64,000 nucleotides of DNA from the NCBI GenBank assembly GCA_026724425.1, contig JAIUCV010000023.1:4092001-4156000 (forward strand), in the 5' to 3' direction. This document shows positions 1 to 11,720 of the stretch, one piece after another (position 1 is the stretch's first letter; each line of letters starts with the position of its first letter). The position numbers and the translations under genes are program-made. Under the pieces are notes generated by a model. It did not search any database and was not told the origin of the DNA. It was given only the letters and a program-made list of their open reading frames with translations. Origin of the DNA: Erythrophleum ivorense. Its lineage: Eukaryota > Streptophyta > Magnoliopsida > Fabales > Fabaceae.

Positions 1-1013
1 ATAACATAGAACACCCTTGGATAAAATTAGATTTTAGCATATGCCTTTAAATCCCTGGCTTTACTATCTTGAATTTCATTGGTTCTTTCTTGAATTTCTT
101 TGCACTATCTTGTTTCCCACACTCTAAATCATGGGTTCCACACTTGGTTTGGGTCAAAAATAATTCCCCCTTGGCTATCCTATATGAGGCTGAGACACAC
201 ACAAGAAGAAGCAACAAGAAGGAAGCATGGAAAACCAAAAAATTACCTTGGTTTCTTGACTTTTTCAAGGCTCTTCCACTTGGTATAGGCTTCTCTTTCA
301 AAGTCTAACATTTTCCCTTTAAATTACACCTAAAATAGACCCATATCATCCACCAAAGCCATAGAAAGAAAGGTGGGAAAAAGGAGAATAGAATTACTAA
401 AGGAAAAACCATGAAAACCTCAAGTTTTCCTTACCTTTTTCCTTGTTTTTTCTTCCTCCTTGTGTGTCTCTCTCATTGGCCTCTCTCTCTATTTTGGATA
501 GAACAAAGTTAGTCAAATGAGGGAAGATAAGTGGAACACCCTTAAGAAGCAAATGCAAGAGAATTTGTTCTTTAAAAATGCCATTCTTGCCCCTTGTCTT
601 GGCTGTTTTGTTTTAGGTTCATTTTAGCTCCTTTTTTAGAATTATCTTTTCCATCATAAAATTTAGATCCTCAACTAACACTAAAAAATGTACACCAGAG
701 GATTTTGACTATCCTAGGGGTTTTCATGATTTTTGATGCCTCTGAAATCCTTAAAAAACTTAAATTTTCTATTTAAAAAGCTCTCTTGTGAGTTTTTCAA
801 AACGTGCTCATATTTACGAAAATGCCACTACACTTTCGGCAATTTTATTGAATTACCCTAGCTTGGATTTTTGGGAATCTTAGACCTTAGATCTTCATTT
901 TTCATTATTTAAAATTTTATTATAATTTTATTCAACCTCATATCTTTCATTTCAGGGGACTTACTTTTCAAATTGAATCATTTCAATGTTTTTACGAAAT
1001 ATTGGATGTTACA
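1..1013 (-). mobile_element. LTR fragment (Ty3/gypsy-type), cut by window edge
   Basis: Non-coding sequence ending in TGTTACA at 1007-1013, the typical end of a plant gypsy LTR read from the minus strand (TGTAACATCC...). It shares features with the complete solo LTR at 32082-35422: a CCTATATGAGGC block near 179 matches CCTTATATGAGG near 34866 (a possible minus-strand TATA region), and the ATTATCTTTTCCAT tract near 641 matches one near 34970. The other end lies before base 1, so the target duplication cannot be tested. It seems inserted into the polyprotein remnant that follows. Short reading frames here are chance. Confidence 0.6.
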
Positions 1014-2860
1014 AAAACCATGTTGTGGATATTTAGTTTCCCAATACTACTAATGATATCTTATAGATGGTCTCTGATAGGTTTGACAATACCACCATCA
1101 TGCAGGTTCCAAAACAAATTTCTAAGGAAGAACTTTTGCAGTTTATGCCCTTTGAATGGATTACTAATTATAAAAAAGAATTTCATGGAAGTTAAAAAGC
1201 CTTTCATACTTGCAATACACCTATCATAGAAAAATGTGCAGATGAAACTATTAAATCAACCTTCAAAATAGCTGAAGTAGAAGAAAGGACTTCAATGACT
1301 ATCCCTAGAAGGCTTGCCATCAACCAGTCTTTAAAGATCACACTTGTTGTAAAGCAACAATAGAAGAAAGAAGTCATCCCAATAGCTCATTTCTACCATG
1401 ATAGTCACTATAGTTATGTTGCAAAAATTAATAGGTATTTCATTTGGGATTGTGATCTCTCAATGTACAACCCTGACTATGGATGCCATATGGACAGTTG
1501 GGAAGGACTAAAAGATAATGAGTATAAACCTCGAGACTCTACAACAATAACAAAATGGAAGAAAGAAAACCCAAAGCCTAAACCTAGAACCATTCATAAA
1601 TTGCTCAAAAAATTAGGTCATGAAGATCTTATTCATAAACCTAAACCTATTATCAAGTTATAGGTTGCCTCAACCAATACCTCACATAATGTTCTCCTTT
1701 TCATCTCAATTCTATGATATAGAATTTTCACCAATTGAAAGAAGGATTAATCTTGAAACCAAAGTCACTTATAAGCCATTCTTTGTTCTTACAAAGGTCG
1801 CTCTTAACAAAACAATGAAACCAATTTCTCATATTGAAGAAGTTCTTAATTGGCATACTTATAATGCGATGGCTCATAATTAAGTCCTTTATAGAATTGA
1901 TTCTCATCTTGATAATTTAACAAGTCGAGCTAACCATACCAATTGTTGCATTAATGGACTTTCCACTCAAGTCTAAATTTTGTATTAACATTTATAGGAA
2001 CAAGTTGTTACTTTAGATGCAAAACTGAGAGGATTTATCATAAGAGGATATGCAAGCCTATCATTCTCAAAAAAAGAACAAGAGATTAGGAGATTTAAGT
2101 CACAACTTGGATAGATTGAAAAGGACTTGGCAAAAGAGTAGACCAGAGGCATCTATGAATTGCATTCTCCTCCATACAACTTGATCCAAAATCTATACCC
2201 GTCTCATCTATATTCTTCTTATCCTCTTAAATTAGATTATTAAAAATGTTTTAAAATGACCCATGAATTTCATAGAAGGAAAGAAGATTATCCTCAAGCC
2301 TTCCAACTTCCTTTACCCCCAAAAACAACACCTCCTCTTAGAACCCTTAGATTGTCTCAAAGACCTCAATACACAAAGCCTAAATATGAAGCATCTCCAT
2401 TATAGACCAAACCTTTTGAACAACCTCTCAAACCATTAAAAATCTAAACTGCCCCTTTTCACCCAAGAAAACTCAATGACCACCTGCAAACAACAAAGAT
2501 AAACAACTTGTTCAAACAAAACAACCCATTCATCCCGAAACCCAAAAATCCTAAGAAACTAAAAAGCATTTGGCATGATAACCTTGGTAGAAAGTTTTCC
2601 TCATTATTGTAGCTCTAATTTAGAACATATTAATGAAATAGGTCTGGAAGACATTAGTTATGATGAATCAAATGATCATGTCAATATCTCAGCCCTTTAT
2701 ATGGCTACTTCAAATCCAGTTGAAAAAGTTGAAGAATCCAATATGAATCAAGTTGAAAATGAAGATTATGTTGAGCATTATCCTTATACTGAAACATCTC
2801 TAGATATACTCAAGCTCAAATCCATCCCTGAATGGTATTAGAGCCTCAGTTTCTATGTAG
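1014..2860 (+). pseudogene. Degraded polyprotein of a reverse-transcribing element
   Basis: Frame pieces at about 1079-1225, 1257-1660, 1663-1880 and 2575-2838 run in order on the plus strand, interrupted by many stops. A lysine/proline-rich part near 1550-1660 is followed by a segment with an LNW..YNA..HN-like motif near 1846-1880, then a coiled-coil-like stretch. From memory this order resembles the N-terminal (gag or movement-protein-like) part of a plant polyprotein family found in LTR retrotransposons or endogenous pararetroviruses; I cannot decide which. No protease, reverse transcriptase or integrase part is visible before 2860. Not functional. Confidence 0.4.
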
Positions 2861-4728
2861 GGACTTGTGGGTTTTAAGATGCAAGCACTCTAATCAGAAG
2901 AATGAACTTATAAACATGAGAGCTACAAATTTATGGAATTTCTCTTTAAACTCTTCCTTCTAAAATTTGTATGCAAAATGAAAGGAAGGACTTGAGGGTA
3001 TTAATCACCTTGTCATTTCTCAACCACTCTCTCTTGGCATGTAAGTTGCCTATCATTAAAAGCTTACAATTTTGTTTTCCCTGAAACCTTCTATCTTTAA
3101 TGTTAGCATTCCAATACCCAATTGACTTTATCATCCCATTCTTCTCTCTCTCTTTTTCTTTTTGTTTGATTAAGTAGGAAAAAAATTTAAGTGATCAAAA
3201 TACAAACTATGGATTGTGTTGTTTACTCTATTTTGAGAATAAAATTTAAAAGTGTTTGAATAGATAACAAACCTGTGACAATGATATACATAGTTTCAAT
3301 GTTTGTAATCCAACTTTTGCACAAAAAATAAAGGGCATCAATATGCTTTTATGTACATGATAGTGATAATTAGCCTTGCTTTATTGTCTTAGTTATTAAA
3401 CTATCAAGATATTTTCAAGTAAATATCTAAAGGCATATATGAAAAGCTGAAAATGCTTCTTTTAAAGCAAGGTGTCTAATTTCATGTCCTTTAAAAAAAA
3501 ACTAGGCCCTTCATCTATGACCCAAAGAAGTGGGATCCTCAACATCTCCAATAAGGAAAAGAGAATGCTTCTGCTTATTATCTGATCATCTTGAATTTAA
3601 TAGTAATATTTTAATAGATTGAATTGAATAGTTCTTTCTTTGATAATTTTAAAGAACCTACACCACGTGCGGTTTAAGACATAAAGTATATTTGAATTAG
3701 TGCCTTTCTACCTATAGAAAAAAATAGGTTAATGATGCAATTGTATTGTGCACCTCTTCTTAGTTGTACTACAATGATATTCAATGCTTACCTCGATTTC
3801 TAGTAAAAACATTTTCTCCTCTTTAAGGTAAGTCTAAATTTGTTGACTAAGGATTTGACAAATCCGCACTTGTTTGGTGATCAAATTAGGTTAGACATTA
3901 AGAAGATTGCATAAAAATGTTACTTCTTGTGGGGACTAGGACAGCTAGTGCAAATGCAACTACTATTGTCTTATAATCTCTTTAAGTTGGGTTGTTCTGT
4001 TTTCAAGCTTTCATATTAGTTAGAGACCCTTCCACCCAGCTTAAAAAAAAACCCACAATTCCCTATTGTTCTTCATGTCTCAGGCTAAGCAAAAGTCTTT
4101 TGTGACTTTGTGGCCCAAAAAGAAAAAGGAGTCTTTGTCGTTGAACTATACATTCATTTACTTCCTGGAACTTGCATTGATGTAACGGACCAATTTAGCT
4201 GCTGTCTAGAGGATGACCTCTTTAAAAAGATAATATTGAAACTAGAAAATTCATCAAGTCAATAAATCCATCTTAATTTAAGGGACATCGGAGCCCGGCT
4301 ACTAACTACTGCATCTTCCATTGGTACTCAGAAATAGATACTACGTGCACTATGAAAAAAAAATGGATTTTGAAGATCTGCAATCTTGTCAAATTAAAAA
4401 TGAACTACGACTCAACAGTAAAAAACATACAGTACTATGATCAATGACCTTTTCTGTGTATCTGTATGTAGCCCATTTGACCTCCCTTTTTTCAGATGAT
4501 ATAAGCAATTTAACAATATTTTCCGCTAAAAACTATTATAACAATTAAAAAGAGCTGATGGAATGTGTCCTACAAGTTACGCAGAAGTATACTTGCCATA
4601 TTATAATGTTCTGTTCTTCTTTCTCTTTTGAAGGAAATTTGCTGCCATACTGGAACATCACTGTTAAAATTTTCAGGGAAGAAGTAGACAGTGCGTGTTC
4701 TTGTGCACTTCGAATAGCTAGCAAAAAT
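2861..4728. other. Intergenic stretch before the TNL remnant
   Basis: No gene recognised. AT-rich with scattered short frames. Bases 4455-4575 contain a block that is clearly similar to the DNA just downstream of the UGT gene (see the finding on 4455-4575). A frame reaching back to 4558 is open in front of the TIR domain, but the TIR start is better placed at 4729. Confidence 0.6.
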
Positions 4729-6690
4729 ATGGCTGCTGGTGCTTCATTCTCTTCCTCTTCTGCTGCACTTCCTCCCAAAAAATATGATATTGTTATTAAC
4801 TTTAGAGGGGAGGACACTTGCATCAACTTCGCTAGTCATCTTTATACTTCTATGCGTCAAAAGGATATAGAAACCTCCACAGATTATAGACTTCACAGAG
4901 GAGATGAGATCTGGCAAGAACTCATGCAAGAAATCAACGATTCAAGTATATCTGTGGTTGTAAGTGAAATATGATTTTGTAAGTGAAAAAGGTTGCTATT
5001 ATGATAGAATTACTTACTTTCATTTTAATTTTTATATTTTTTAGGGAACTAATGTAATTGAAGGCATAACTTTACTTTTCTCAAATTAGAGATATAAACC
5101 TGAGCGCTAACACTGAAAAAAGATAACTAAACTGAGATTTCTCAAATTCTATCCCACCTGCCATACTAGATCATGTATTGTGAACCTTCCTTCTGGCCTT
5201 GATTCATTTTCCAATAGACTAAGGTATCTTCAGCGGGACACTTATCCTTCAGAGTCTCTACCGTCATCATTTTGTGCTGCAAAGCTTGTTGAACTTCATA
5301 TGTAAAACAGCCACGTTAGAAAACTTAGGTATGGAATGCAGGCATAAATATAGGCAAATGTGGTATTTTAGTTTTTAATACAATCAAAATTTGACAGATT
5401 TGTTTCCCATGTAATGTCTCTCTTTAATTGTTACAGGATTGTGTGAATTTAAGGGGAACTGACCTTGGTGGATCCGAACAACTGACAGAGCTGCCTGATT
5501 TTTCTTCAGTTTTCTAAGGCACGAAATCTCAGATGGGTGAATCTCTCGTCATTTGAAAGCTTGTGCCCCCTTCATCCACCTATCTTATCTCTCTAGAGAC
5601 TCATTGTTTTGAAGCTTTTTAATTGCACAAAAATAAAGAGTCCTTCAAAGTAAGAGTCCTTTAAAATGTCTTCAAGATCAATATGTCCATGGTTGCTTTA
5701 GTCTCAAGGAATTTTCATTGTTTTAAGAGGGAATGATTGAATTATATTTAGATAGTACAGGTATCAAGATATTGGACATGCCAATTGGACGTTTCATTAA
5801 ACTAGCAAGATCTATCTTGATGATTCAAGACTAAAGAATCTTCCAACAAATGACTAGGTCGCTTGAGATTTCCTTGGAAGCTTTATCGTATTAACTGTGA
5901 ACAAAGTAATTGACCAATTGAAGCTATAAGTTCTCTTTGATGCTGGACTACATTCACTTGACCAATTGCAAGACCCTTCCTTGTAGACTGTATATAGTGA
6001 ACCAATTGCAAGACCCTTTAACAACTTCTAGAACACGATGGAAGTATATAGTGAACTCCTCCTTTCCGGAATATTGCTTGAAATTGGAGGAGCATTCACT
6101 ATGCCGCATCATGGAACCTGCTTATTTCTCATTGAAGTAAGTCGTACATATCAATCAAAGAGGTGCTGTTTGTTAACTAGGAAGCGAAGTTCCAAAGTGG
6201 TTTAGAGCTTTAAATATAATCAGACAATAGAAGTTTCCAAGTCCACGACTATTGATCTTTCTTCAGCTTTGAACTACTTATGGGGCTTCATTTTTGCTCT
6301 GTTCTTCCTCAGTTCACCTCAAAGCAAAACTATCAAAGTTACTTAAAATGCCAATAATATTTTGAAGATGATGAAGTGGTCAAGAACACGAGAGAGATTG
6401 TGAGTATAACAAGATTGTATACGGACCATGTTTTTCTATGGTATAATCCAATCTACTCTGCATACACATTAGAGGAACTTTTTAGGAGAAGAGATGACCA
6501 AGGCACCTTATAAGCCAAAGCTTTCATTTGAATTCTCTGTTGTTATTAATGGTGAGGCAGCCATGTTGGCTTCAAGGAGTCTTCTATCGTTCAATTTGTT
6601 CACCTGGGATTGGAGATGCGTTTGGCTACTAAATGCAAGACATGTCAAAATATTGATGAGGTACGACTCATACTATCTGAATTGAAGTTG
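4729..6690 (+). pseudogene. TNL (TIR-NBS-LRR) resistance gene remnant, NB-ARC deleted
   Basis: TNL proteins are intracellular immune receptors. The likely start is the Met at 4729 (MAAGASFSSSS), followed by the TIR motif KYDIVINFRGEDT and RLHRGDEIWQEL, but the domain stops about halfway (near 4959). The whole NB-ARC exon is missing. LRR sequence resumes after an acceptor at 5043-5044 with GTNVIEGI, then LRYLQRDTYPSESLPSSF (5219-5272). A 95-bp intron (5342-5436; donor GC, acceptor TTACAG) precedes a further LRR exon starting DCVNLRG, with repeats to about 5860. C-terminal parts follow: KLEEHSLCRIME (6077-6112), GSEVPKWF (C-JID domain, near 6182), DHVFLWYNP (near 6428) and PKLSFEFSV (near 6514). 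Stops occur in the LRR exons (for example after LHM near 5309) and frameshifts near 5820 and 6240. A 40-bp duplication (5961-6018) is also present. Non-functional as a receptor. Confidence 0.88.
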
Positions 6691-6825
6691 GAATCTTCAA
6701 AGGAAAGCAGTCCGAAGAAATAAATTTTCTATGATTGCTGTTTCGGTATATCTCTGTCTAACATTTTATCCATGAATTAAGCTTAACTTTGGCACACTCT
6801 AGCTACTCTAGGTAACTGTCGTTAT

Positions 6826-6892
6826 ACATATATATATATATATAATTACGGGGTTATACATATATATAATATATATATATATATAATTACGG
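6826..6892. repeat. Duplicated AT microsatellite
   Basis: Two (TA)n tracts, each followed by ATTACGGGG, lie side by side, so a short unit of microsatellite plus tail was duplicated in tandem. Confidence 0.7.
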
Positions 6893-7049
6893 GGATAATG
6901 AATAAATGTGTAAAAATGGATATCCTATAAGAAAAAGTATACGTTCTTTTTCTAATATATTTAATTCTACTGATTTGTTTGAATCTCCTTATTTCCAAAA
7001 TCAGGCTTTGATTTCTTTTTATTTGTTAAAATAAGCAGGTTTCTTCTCA

Positions 7050-9320
7050 AAGAACATCAGTGGCATCTTTCTTGATGCAGATGTGCAGTCATATAATAAT
7101 AAGTACTATATTTGTAGTTATTTATGCTGATTTTTATTGTGCTCCCAACTTTTGTTCACTGCTCTTTTGTAATGTAGCTAATCTAAACTTAGGCATAGTT
7201 GTATATCCAACAAGTGAATATTGGATAAAAGCATAACTTATAACATAAAGCTTGGTGTGTGACCTTACTTCATTGGATAACATCAAATGAAGTTGAACTT
7301 CTTATATGAAAGCATTGGAAAAATCATCAAACAAAAACTAAGATGTTTCAGTTACGGAATTTAAAATTACTTCTCTATTCATAACTCTGAGCCTAATTCT
7401 AATTCTTTTTCATAATTCAGTCTTAGCAGGATTTATGTCTCCTTACAAGACAATTCTGTTTCAACCGCAGAGACTATCGTGATAGTGGTTTGTAACGCTC
7501 AAACGTGGTATGATGTGTTGATTGCTATAATTACATATGTCAGTTGCATCAAGCAGTTGATGAGATCGTAATGAATTTCTTGGAATTGGCTTTTACTTCT
7601 TTTCTTTATAATGCAGATTGATAATGTATTCAGTCCTTAATATCTTTATTAACTAATATTATTGTGTTCTCTTCGTTGTAGTTTAACATGGTATAAGTCT
7701 ACAACAAGGCCACAAATGATTGGTGGTAAGACATCTAGGTTTACCAATTCAGATTTCAAATGATCCCTAGGATAATTTTAGTTGTTATATAATAGGAGCG
7801 CCAACAAACAAAAAATTCAGTTGTCAAATCTCTTGCACTACCTTTTCCTTGGGAAATGTTTATGGTAGTCTTATACTAGTAAAAGAGTTGATGTTAATTC
7901 CAAATGTATTTTGATTCACCGGCTAGTTGCTAATTTGGTTTTTTTCCCAAACACAACCATGAATTTGAAAAGGCTCACGTGAAAAAAAAATGAATGAAAG
8001 TAGCACCAAGATACTTGACATCACTTCAGGTGTTTTTGTGTACTTGGAACAGCAAACTAGCATAGCTGGTGCTACTTATGTTGCAGCAGCATTGGCATCC
8101 CTTACTGAAGCATTATTAATCTTTGTGAATAAATATAAACAAACAACAGAGGCTTCCATAACCACTCAACTTGCTCCAACTCTTGACAACTTGTTGGGTT
8201 ATTCGGTTTCTAATTTGTTCCTCCTCGGTTCATTTTAACTAGAACCACTTTCAAACCTAAAAGATCCAACGGATCTATCTTCCATCCTTTGCAAGTGATA
8301 TCTATGCTGACTAAACAGTAAGTAGTAGTACTATGTTTGTAGTTAGTTGCATTGATGTAGTTTACACAAATTTGTGTTTTGCTTCTAATTTTTGTTCACT
8401 ATTTTTTGTAATGTACTTAAACTTAGACATAGTTGTCTATCCAACAAGTCAAATTGGATAATGAAAACTTTTAACATGACTCTCGGTGTGAGACAATACT
8501 TCATTAGATAACTCAAATGATAAGCAGAACGGTTGGCATGAGGCATGAAAGCATTGGCCAAATCATCAAACAAAAATTAAGATAATTCAGTTTCTAGATT
8601 TAGAATTACGTGTCTTATCTAGCAAGAATTCTTTGCAGGGTTTCCATATCCTTACAAGTCATAACATAATTCAGCTGCTGCAAAGGCACACACTGCCGAA
8701 ATACTTTTTCATGACTCAGCAAGTTGCAGTGGTAGTCCTTCAGTTATCATAAGTAATTATAGTTATGCCACTGTTCAGGCTGTACAATATTATTTTACCG
8801 TGTGCATGTCGTGTGTTGATTGTTGAAATTGTAAATGTCAGTTGTAAATAAGGTTTTGCACAAGGTAGCAGCTAATTTTGTGTTAAAGTTCTTGCTACAT
8901 ATTTTGATATGTATAGGACACTTTCTAATTCTAAATTTGTTGCTTTTGACTCATACTTGAATTTGAGAAGGTTTTCTTTGCAAAATTTGAATAATAACTG
9001 AATCGTTTCTAGTTACTGCACGGTATACAATAGCTGAAAGATAAGAAAAGGGGGGTGGACTCCACTTGAATAGGACCCACACCCCTCTCCCTCTCTCTCT
9101 TTTACTGCACAGGGCGGTAATAAAGAGGATTCCTACTCAAATTCTTGCCACATGTTTGGATAAGTATAGGACACTTGCTAAATTTGTTGTTGTGACTTAA
9201 CCATGCATTTGAAAAAGTTTCCTCTACCAAATTTGAATAAAAGTAGTACCAAGAGGCTTAGAATCGCCTGAGGTGTTTTGGATCACTCAAAATAGAAAAG
9301 CAACACATAATTGTCATTGT
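7050..9320 (+). repeat. Diverged ~1.2-kb direct duplication downstream of the TNL remnant
   Basis: Several blocks recur in the same order about 1.2 kb apart: a region around 7090-7390 (TTTTTGTTCACT, ATAGTTGT.TATCCAACAAGT, GAAAGCATTGG..AAATCATCAAAC) matches 8315-8610; CCTTACAAG blocks near 7441 and 8651; GTGTTGATTG near 7515 and 8814; and AACCATGAATTTGAAAAGG..AGTAGCACCAAGA near 7956-8015 matches 9199-9255. A partial third copy lies at about 8885-9000. Copies are diverged and carry no recognised gene. The open frame at 7990-8238 lies within one copy and is not conserved in the other. Confidence 0.65.
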
Positions 9321-9586
9321 ATACATCAGTTGTGACCCCTACAAAGACAACTAACGTAGGACTCAAATTCTGTAGCCAATGGATGCCCTAATTTGGAGTT
9401 TCTAACATCAACTTTTTTTTTCTTGGGTGAAATTTACTGAGTTTTTCATGCTTAAATGCCATCTTGAGATAATCATGGATTGTATTCTGCTACGTCTTCC
9501 TATCTTACTCTACATATACAATGAAAAAGGTCAAACAGTGGTATCTATGTTATATTTGCGGTCTGTTTCTCTTTTTGTTATTGCAG

Positions 9587-9655
9587 GATCTTGCAAGCTT
9601 GAAAATGGTCAACCTTAAAAATATTAGAGCCTTCAAATCTTGTAAACATGGATGA
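9587..9655 (+). pseudogene. LRR exon fragment of a second TNL-like gene
   Basis: A good acceptor (TTGTTATTGCAG) ends at 9586 and is followed by DLASLKMVNLKNIRAF, then a stop. This matches the usual beginning of a TNL LRR exon (compare DCVNLRGTDL at 5437 in the neighbouring remnant). Downstream pieces to about 9960 may be further LRR debris in other frames. It suggests a second TNL copy once stood here. The match is short. Confidence 0.45.
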
Positions 9656-10029
9656 TTGTCGTTGTGCAAGTCTACTATAATTTCTTTTACCTATTATGTC
9701 AACGAGGATTTTTTTTTTTTCGATTCTAGAACTCTGCATGAAGTTTTAGACACGTTTTCTTTCTTAAAGAACTCATCCTTAAAGACCGTTCAAGATCTGG
9801 GTTTCTAAAATGAACTTATATTATGGCTACAGACCATTGTAGCCTTGTAGGAACTGCATAGATAGCCGAAGCAGACTGTTTTGTTTGCAGGTCTCTAATG
9901 TAGAAGCACCATTCGTAGAGTCAATTTCAAAGAAGCATCATGCATTTTTATTTATGATATTCTTAGGAAGGGGGGATGTCGGAAATGTCATTTGAAAGTA
10001 GCGAAAGTAGCTTTATAGATAGTCAAACA

Positions 10030-10249
10030 TAAATGAAAGAAAAAAATTATAATTTATAACATCAAATGAAAAATATTTATATTAAATAATTTTAAATTTT
10101 AAATTATTTTAAAAAATTATAAGACAAAAAATTTTAATTTAGAGTTTTGAATTGTAATTATTTTTGTACGGTTTAAATTTTTAATCATAAAAGTCATTTA
10201 ATATAAATTTCTTCAATTTAAAATTTTGAAATGAAGCTTTTTCCTGAAT
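10030..10249. repeat. AT-rich repeat, copy 1
   Basis: Very AT-rich sequence (TTTAGAGTTTTGAATTGTAA..., ACGGTTTAAATTTTTAAT, AAGTCATTTAATATAAAT) that resembles 11470-11720 in the same orientation and block order. Probably two old copies of one non-coding repeat; AT-richness weakens the comparison. Confidence 0.4.
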
Positions 10250-10611
10250 AATTTTTTTTTTGGCCAAAAATTCATTAAACAAACCGACAGAGAAATATAC
10301 AGCAATGTCAACCAACCATAGAGTAACCCAAAAGCGACCAAAACCGGCAAAAAGGCAAAACAGCAACTAAGACGCAAGTTACTAGTACCGCTCTAAGGCA
10401 ACTACAAATAACACAGTGACCAAAACCAGTAAAATAGAACAGCAAAAATGAAACAAGATACCAGAAAAATTAACCAACACCTTCCCTAATTTACAAAGAA
10501 GAACCAGCCAACATAGAATCCTGAGCAAAATTCCATCTAGAGAGGATGGAGGTTCCATAACCCACCCACAAGGGCCCATCCTCTTTGAATTAACATGTGC
10601 CTACCAATTAG
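10250..10611 (-). mobile_element. 5'-truncated LINE, 3' end only
   Basis: On the minus strand the sequence ends ...GGTTTGTTTAATGAATTTTTGGCC followed by an A run (T run at 10252-10261), the pattern of plant L1-type LINE 3' ends. Upstream the minus frames are hydrophobic and Leu/Val/Phe-rich (10181-10366 and 10382-10579), as in translated plant LINE 3' ends. Possible diverged target duplication: AGCTTTTTCCTGAATAA at about 10233-10249 against AGCTATGTTTCCTAAATAA at about 10612-10630. No reverse transcriptase domain is present, so this is a dead, truncated copy. Confidence 0.5.
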
Positions 10612-10630
10612 CAGCTATGTTTCCTAAATA

Positions 10631-11469
10631 AAAATTGAAAACATCACCTTTATTAATTTTCTTTTTTCTGGAGGTAGACCAAATAAATATGTTCTTGTTA
10701 ACCTGGTTACTGTTTGTTTCATTCAAATTGGGCTATTTCACCAATTAAAACTCTAGTGTTTCTCGGTAAAGGACAATCCTATTTGTTGAGTATATCGGAT
10801 TCTCTAATTTGGAACATTCCTATTTGTTTTTGAAGACCAAATTAGAACAGGACCCTTCTACCCACAAATAAAATAAATAAAAAAGGGAAAAAAAACATAA
10901 TACAATTATTCTGTTTTTCTCTTTCATTTACAGGCTAGGCACAAAATTTGTTTTTCGTTTTTGGGTTTTCTTTTTCCTCTCTGCAAATGCTTCTCATTGG
11001 GAAAAACATTCCATTGGAGACCGTCTGGTGCCATCTTTCTTTTTTAATTACGACTTTATTATCATTATTTAAATGTGTTTATTCCTTTTTTAAATAAAAA
11101 TATAAGAATTATTTTTTATATACAAAATTATTTTTTTATTTAATTTTTTTTTATTTCTTTCCATTGTATATACTAAAGAAGGCGTTAGTCTTTAGAAACT
11201 TGCAATAAGCAACAGTAATGGAGATGCAATTCTATAGGCAAGAGCATGTAATGGAGCTAACACTGTATGAAGGCAATGAAAAGGGGAGAAAGGAGAATAA
11301 AAGAGAGAGGGAAGCAACGAAAACTCTGTTTGATGCTTTCCTGTTTCTTTTCTACTTACTTTGCACGTTCATTGTGTCATTTCCATCAAATAATCTATGG
11401 AAAGTTATTGCAGCAAATTAAAAAGGGAAGCTAAAAAATTCTTTTGCCCATGCACCCAAGTTTGAACTA
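10631..11469. other. Intergenic DNA, nothing recognised
   Basis: AT-rich, no gene recognised. A 67-codon frame at 11218-11421 has no family features. Confidence 0.55.
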
Positions 11470-11720
11470 GTGAAGTTTTATTTTTGCTTGAAAAAATTAT
11501 AGTTAAAAATTTTTAATTTGAAAAATCTCAAATTTTAAAATTATTTTTAAAAATTCAAGAATAAAAATTTTTCATTTAGAATTTTAAAATATAATTTTTA
11601 TATACAGTTTAAAATTTTGATCTCGAGATTCATTAAAATAATTTAAAAATTTAAAGTCATTCAATATATATATTTTCAATGTAAGGTTTTTAATTGTAAT
11701 TTTTTAAAAAAATTAATTTT
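11470..11720. repeat. AT-rich repeat, copy 2
   Basis: Diverged counterpart of 10030-10249 (TTTAGAATTTTAAAATATAA, CAGTTTAAAATTTTGAT, AAAGTCATTCAATATATA). Confidence 0.4.

Noticed and set aside
4545..4929. Minus-strand frames over the TIR region
   Set aside because: Shadows of the plus-strand TIR exon.
7990..8238. 82-codon open frame
   Set aside because: Lies in the diverged duplication, is not kept open in the second copy (about 9230-9320), and shows no domain.
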